Positions 60,686 to 64,000 of a DNA stretch of 64,000 nt are shown here, piece by piece. Below the pieces are notes generated by a model. That model saw nothing but the letters and a program-made list of their open reading frames with translations, was not told the origin of the DNA and searched no databases. Positions within the stretch are counted from its first letter, which is position 1. The number at the start of each line of letters is the position of its first letter. The position numbers and the translations under genes were made by a program. This DNA is from Nereida sp024640765 (GTDB lineage Bacteria > Pseudomonadota > Alphaproteobacteria > Rhodobacterales > Rhodobacteraceae), in NCBI GenBank assembly GCA_024640765.1, contig JAHEEK010000002.1:1-64000 (forward strand), read 5' to 3'.

Positions 60686-61495
60686 TTAGGCGATTTGCTT
60701 GTCTGGGCTATGGCCGTCACTGACGATGCGCGGATAGGCCAGAGGGCCGAAATCACTGACGCGTGTGATATGCGGAAAAAACGATAAGTAGAGTTCAAGC
60801 ATCTGCGCATTTGTTTGCGCGGTTGCTTGCTGGCCGGGGTGATATGTCTCGATACCCATACCGTTTGCGCAGATCACAGCGTATCGCTTCAGCGCAATAT
60901 GGTAGACCTGAACGGGGCTTGGCGGCATTACCTCAATGACATTCATGCCGTCGATAAGCGCGCGCACAGGCACCAAAGCGCCGTCCGTGCCTAACGTATC
61001 TGTGCAATTTTGCCCGCGTTGCAAGACGCGCGCTTTTGGTCCCAGCATGAGATCCGGAGCAGGCCTGCCCATCCCGAAACTGTCCATGGGTAACCGCGTG
61101 AGGCGACCCATTTCTGGTGATTGGCCCGGTGCATTTGGAACCAGCGTCAGTGTGCCTTTCCAAAGAACGGTCTCTTGGGTGGTGCGGCTGTTGTGAGAGG
61201 CCGTGATTACATCTCCGGGCCAAAGATCTTCAATCGCGCGCGGGCCGTCTGGTGTCGCGATGAGCGTTCCGCGCGCAATTGCCGCGAAGGCGCTTTCGAA
61301 TAAATCGGATGCGGGTGCGAGTTGTGAAATATCTGCGATCGTGCCGTCAGGCCACAGGAAGCCGGCCTCGTACTTGCGCAGCAACGGCTTGCTGGGGTGA
61401 CGTGGTGGTTGTGCCGTGAGCGTGCGTGCTGAAACGGCTGTTGGCTTTTTTGAACCTACTTGGGTTATGGGGCGTGGTGGATAATACATCGGCAC
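60686..61495 (-). CDS. Hint-domain protein, intact, lacking the N-terminal cysteine
   Basis: A 269-aa protein. After an unconserved N-terminus the Hint domain begins AAIARGTLIATPDGPRAIEDLWPGDVI (about residues 70-95), where the nucleophilic Cys of the fold is replaced by Ala. Then LMLGPKARVLQRG and VYHIALKRYAVICANGMGIETYHPG correspond to the later Hint blocks. Without the Cys, autocleavage at this site is not expected, so the domain may be structural. It is related to, but clearly different from, the frameshifted Hint gene at 21988-23092. Confidence 0.85.
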   Translation of the reverse strand: MPMYYPPRPITQVGSKKPTAVSARTLTAQPPRHPSKPLLRKYEAGFLWPDGTIADISQLAPASDLFESAFAAIARGTLIATPDGPRAIEDLWPGDVITASHNSRTTQETVLWKGTLTLVPNAPGQSPEMGRLTRLPMDSFGMGRPAPDLMLGPKARVLQRGQNCTDTLGTDGALVPVRALIDGMNVIEVMPPSPVQVYHIALKRYAVICANGMGIETYHPGQQATAQTNAQMLELYLSFFPHITRVSDFGPLAYPRIVSDGHSPDKQIA

Positions 61496-61508
61496 CTCAA
61501 GGGGTTGT

Positions 61509-61697
61509 TTACGCGGCAGTTTTCTTAGGTTCGGACGCCAGCGAAGATGATGTGGGTGTGGATTGGCGTGGCTCGCTTAAGCGTGTTTTCTTGCTGCTGC
61601 GTGACCACGGCATTTGGTGGTGTTGCGCAGTTTCGGATGCTGTAATTAGGCGTTTTATCCATTTGTGGTGCGCGGTCATAGCAAGCTCCGTACTCAT
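61509..61697 (-). CDS. Small basic protein, hypothetical
   Basis: A 62-aa frame: MSTELAMTAHHKWIKRLITA followed by MPWSRSSKKTRLSEP. The K-W-I/M-K...MPW-(A/S)-R-(G/S) pattern is familiar to me from short Rhodobacteraceae proteins, which is the main reason to report it. No ribosome-binding site is obvious and the C-terminus is low-complexity. The stop lies 13 bp from the Hint gene start on the same strand. Confidence 0.45.
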   Translation of the reverse strand: MSTELAMTAHHKWIKRLITASETAQHHQMPWSRSSKKTRLSEPRQSTPTSSSLASEPKKTAA

Positions 61698-61844
61698 TAA
61701 AATTTGAGTCAACCTGCACCGCCAATGCGGCGCAAATACGGAAGAAATTGCATCAATTGGGGTATGTTTGGGGCAGGCAGATGGATAATTCACGCCTGCA
61801 GCATGGTTTCGCCGCAATAGTTAACGGCAAAAAACGCAAGCAGC

Positions 61845-62609
61845 TTACAAAGTAATGGCTGAGATCAACCGCCCGTAGTCAGCTTCGCTGTGATGACAGC
61901 TGCGACGATAGCTAAAGAAGCGTTCTGGGTCGGTATAGGTGCAATGACGTGTCCATTCTGCGTGTCCAACGCCAGCGTCACGCAGTAGTTTTAGGCCAAA
62001 AGATGGTAAGTCAAATTGGTACTTTTGGGGGGTATTTCCGCCAGCAAAAAAACGTGCGTTTTCAGCGTCATGATCCATGAATTCTTCGAGAAACTCTTGA
62101 CCCACCTCGTAGTTTTCTTGGCTGATGCTGGGCCCGATTATGGCTGTGATATTCTGGGGGACCGCGCCAAGTTTCTCCATTTGCGCGACGGTGTTTTCCA
62201 AAACGCCGGCCATTGCGCCGCGCCAGCCCGCATGAGCCGCACCTATGACGCCCGCCTCCGGATCGCTGAATAAAACGGGCTGACAATCCGCAGTGAGAAT
62301 GCCTAACACGGCCCCTTTGACGTTTGTGACCATCGCATCCGCGCGCGTTCTGTACTCGGCTGCGTGGGGCGATGTGACCACATGAACGTCGGCGGAGTGG
62401 TGTTGGAAAACCGTGTGTAACTGTGTGACTGGGACTCCAAAATGTGCGGCGACGCGGCTTCGGTTGATCGCAACGGCTTGGGATTGATCGCTGCTGTCTT
62501 GTCCGCAGTTCAGGCCGTGAAACACACCCGATGAAGCGCCACCAACGCGGGTGAAAAACCCGTGGCGACAACCGTGCAGTGCGTCAGATGTGATGACATC
62601 AAGGGCCAT
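61845..62609 (-). CDS. pgeF: Purine nucleoside phosphorylase/laccase-domain protein (PgeF/YfiH)
   Basis: A 254-aa protein of the multicopper polyphenol oxidase family (PF02578), in E. coli an editing enzyme of peptidoglycan synthesis (cuts UDP-MurNAc-L-Ser) and in others a purine nucleosidase. Zinc ligands are in HHSADVHV, LTADCQPVLFSD and AAHAGWRGAMAG; the end carries ERFFSYRRSCHHSEADYGR. It lies 6 nt downstream of a methyltransferase gene on the same strand, which in turn overlaps lgt. Confidence 0.93.
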   Translation of the reverse strand: MALDVITSDALHGCRHGFFTRVGGASSGVFHGLNCGQDSSDQSQAVAINRSRVAAHFGVPVTQLHTVFQHHSADVHVVTSPHAAEYRTRADAMVTNVKGAVLGILTADCQPVLFSDPEAGVIGAAHAGWRGAMAGVLENTVAQMEKLGAVPQNITAIIGPSISQENYEVGQEFLEEFMDHDAENARFFAGGNTPQKYQFDLPSFGLKLLRDAGVGHAEWTRHCTYTDPERFFSYRRSCHHSEADYGRLISAITL

Positions 62610-62615
62610 GAGGGA

Positions 62616-63710
62616 TTAAAACTCCAGTCCGGCAATGGGGCGTGCGCCGTGCGGCGTGATGCCCAATACTTTGAATAGAGTTCCCATTTCGTCAGGGTGG
62701 GTCAAGCGCTTATGCGCGGCGATATGCTGCTCAAGGGCGGTGCCGCTGAGTTTGCCAGCAAGGCTTTGGGCGCGCGCAGTGATGCCAAGACGTTCCAGAA
62801 AGACACCTTGGGGCGTCATCAAAGATAGCTTTGCACCACTGGCCTTGGTGGCATCTGCCAAGGCCTCAAAATCAACATGGGCGGTGAGGTCGGCAGTGCC
62901 AAGATGGGTCAATGGATCAACGGACTTATGGTTTGATAGGGCCTGAAATGTATCGCCGTTGCTGCGCCAATCACCGTAGTCGATCACCAAGCCCATGCCG
63001 CCGTTTTGCGCGATATGCTCGGCAAGATGGGACATGATTGCAGTGGCCTGTGGGCAGGTCTCTATGCACATGTCGGGGGTCGTGTCATCCAAGCGATGTT
63101 CCAGTGCGGCGATCGGGGCGGCGTCTGACAGACCCATGATCAGGGTGCCATCTCGTGCTGCGATCAAATGCTCGCGCCAGCCGTCTTTGTCACGGGTAAA
63201 CTGACGGATAGGAAGTGCATCGAAAAACTCGTTGGCGACCGCGAAAAGCGGCAGTTTGGGCAGATCTGTCACCGCTGTGTGATGGGTCATGTTGAACCCT
63301 GAAAGGATGTCTAGCTGAGCTTTTTGCAGCACCGGTGATGCTTCGATTAGGTGAACTTCGGCTGCGTCATGAAAGCCTTTAACCCCTTTTGTTGCCCGTA
63401 AAATATCGGCCATTAGGGTTCCGCGGCCCGGGCCCAGCTCGGCCAGCGCAAAGCGGGTCGGTGCCCCCTGATCCATCCACGTTTGTGCAAGCGCGAGGCC
63501 GATGACCTCACCAAACATTTGGCTTATCTCTGGGGCGGTTATGAAGTCACCAGTCACGCCCAAAGGATCGCGGGTTGTGTAGTATCCCGACGTCGGATGT
63601 AGCAGGCAGGTCTGCATGAATTGCGCAATGCTCAGTGGTCCGGTCGCTTTGATCTGTGCAAGCAGATGATCTTTGAGAGTGAGCTCGCGAGCGCCTTTTT
63701 CTTCTGTCAT
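62616..63710 (-). CDS. NDUFAF7-family SAM-dependent methyltransferase
   Basis: A 364-aa class I methyltransferase of the COG1565/MidA group (PF02636). SIAQFMQTCLLHPTSGYYTTRDPLG and GDFITAPEISQMFGEVIGL are the family start; the SAM site is ALAELGPGRGTLMADIL, and the arginine-methylation domain core FAVANEFFDALPIRQF follows. The mitochondrial homologue methylates an arginine of complex I; the bacterial target is likely the same subunit but unproven. Its ATG overlaps the lgt stop (ATGA). Confidence 0.93.
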   Translation of the reverse strand: MTEEKGARELTLKDHLLAQIKATGPLSIAQFMQTCLLHPTSGYYTTRDPLGVTGDFITAPEISQMFGEVIGLALAQTWMDQGAPTRFALAELGPGRGTLMADILRATKGVKGFHDAAEVHLIEASPVLQKAQLDILSGFNMTHHTAVTDLPKLPLFAVANEFFDALPIRQFTRDKDGWREHLIAARDGTLIMGLSDAAPIAALEHRLDDTTPDMCIETCPQATAIMSHLAEHIAQNGGMGLVIDYGDWRSNGDTFQALSNHKSVDPLTHLGTADLTAHVDFEALADATKASGAKLSLMTPQGVFLERLGITARAQSLAGKLSGTALEQHIAAHKRLTHPDEMGTLFKVLGITPHGARPIAGLEF

Positions 63711-64000
63711 CGGAAAGCGCGCCAGATCAAAAAGAGCCCTACAAAGATCATGGGCAAAGACAGAAACTGCCCCATGGTCAGCCCGTATCCGTTGACCTGC
63801 CACGCCAGCCCGAGCGGGTTGTTCAGCGTCACAAATTGCGCGTCAGGCTGGCGGACAAATTCGACGGCAAAGCGCGCCATTCCGTACCCTGCAAAGAAGA
63901 TACCTGTCGCAGTGCCCTGGCGTTTGAGTAGGCCACGGCGGAAGGCAAAATAAAGCAAAACGGCTCCCAAAATGAGACCTTCAAGAGCGGCTTCATAGAG
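63707..64000 (-). CDS. lgt: Prolipoprotein diacylglyceryl transferase, C-terminal part (cut by window edge)
   Basis: The last 97 residues of Lgt, which adds diacylglycerol to the lipobox cysteine of lipoproteins. LYEAALEGL at the window edge, then a membrane helix, GYGMARFAVEFVRQPDAQ (with the conserved R-x-x-x-E-F-x-R-x-P-D) and MGQFLSLPMI are typical. The 5' end is outside the window. First of a three-gene run with the NDUFAF7-like gene and pgeF. Confidence 0.93.
   Translation of the reverse strand, partial: LYEAALEGLILGAVLLYFAFRRGLLKRQGTATGIFFAGYGMARFAVEFVRQPDAQFVTLNNPLGLAWQVNGYGLTMGQFLSLPMIFVGLFLIWRAFR

Overview
The window reads as chromosomal DNA of a marine-type alphaproteobacterium of the order Rhodobacterales (Roseobacter-like); the genus cannot be fixed from the sequence alone. 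The signs are a short HisG encoded with HisZ, a class II (B12-dependent) ribonucleotide reductase, an F1-only atpHAGDC operon, a fused sulfate adenylyltransferase/APS kinase, and several families typical of this order (DUF1489, DUF2125, DUF1150, DUF2161, TIGR01459 HAD proteins, Hint-domain proteins). Gene density is high. No rRNA, tRNA, insertion sequence, integrase or CRISPR array was seen.

Layout. 1-2000 (minus strand) is an accessory patch: a small gene with four copies of a degenerate 'ANKSPAF' repeat, then a broken DUF6065-like gene, then a broken MFS transporter. 2315-7001 is a complete BMP-type nucleoside ABC importer operon, divergent from dnaE (7154-10660). After slyX comes hisS-hisZ-hisG (11010-14268), a DUF1489 gene and nrdJ. 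18250-21876 is a five-gene metal-import-like operon (DUF2796 histidine-rich protein, ABC ATPase, FtsX/MacB-type permease, two DUF3299 proteins) resembling the zinc-regulated zrg cluster of Vibrio. A frameshifted Hint-domain gene, rpsD with a long leader, and hisC-tyrA follow. 27699-30610 is a MotA/MotB-like proton-channel pair, facing a frameshifted M23 peptidase gene and clpA.

34239-41047 holds gloB, a methyltransferase and the F1 ATP synthase operon, followed by an H-type lectin gene. 41886-49738 is a housekeeping run (prs, threonine aldolase, ribF, MaoC, HAD, Mn-pyrophosphatase, DUF2161, a small lipoprotein). groESL (50162-52146) has a sigma-70 promoter and a CIRCE operator; hsp20-DUF1150-aspartoacylase (55336-57089) has a sigma-32-type promoter. 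purEK, the fused sulfate-activation gene, trxB, an Lrp regulator, a second Hint protein, pgeF, a NDUFAF7-type methyltransferase and the 3' end of lgt complete the window.

Three larger genes (DUF6065-like, Hint, M23) carry single-base frameshifts at mononucleotide runs, and the MFS and DUF6065-like genes carry in-frame stops. This is either recent gene decay or, for the homopolymer cases, sequencing error. The best candidate for something undescribed is the repeat-peptide / DUF6065-like / MFS trio at 1-2000, which has the form of a multi-core peptide precursor with a maturation or partner protein and an exporter. That function is inference from organisation only.
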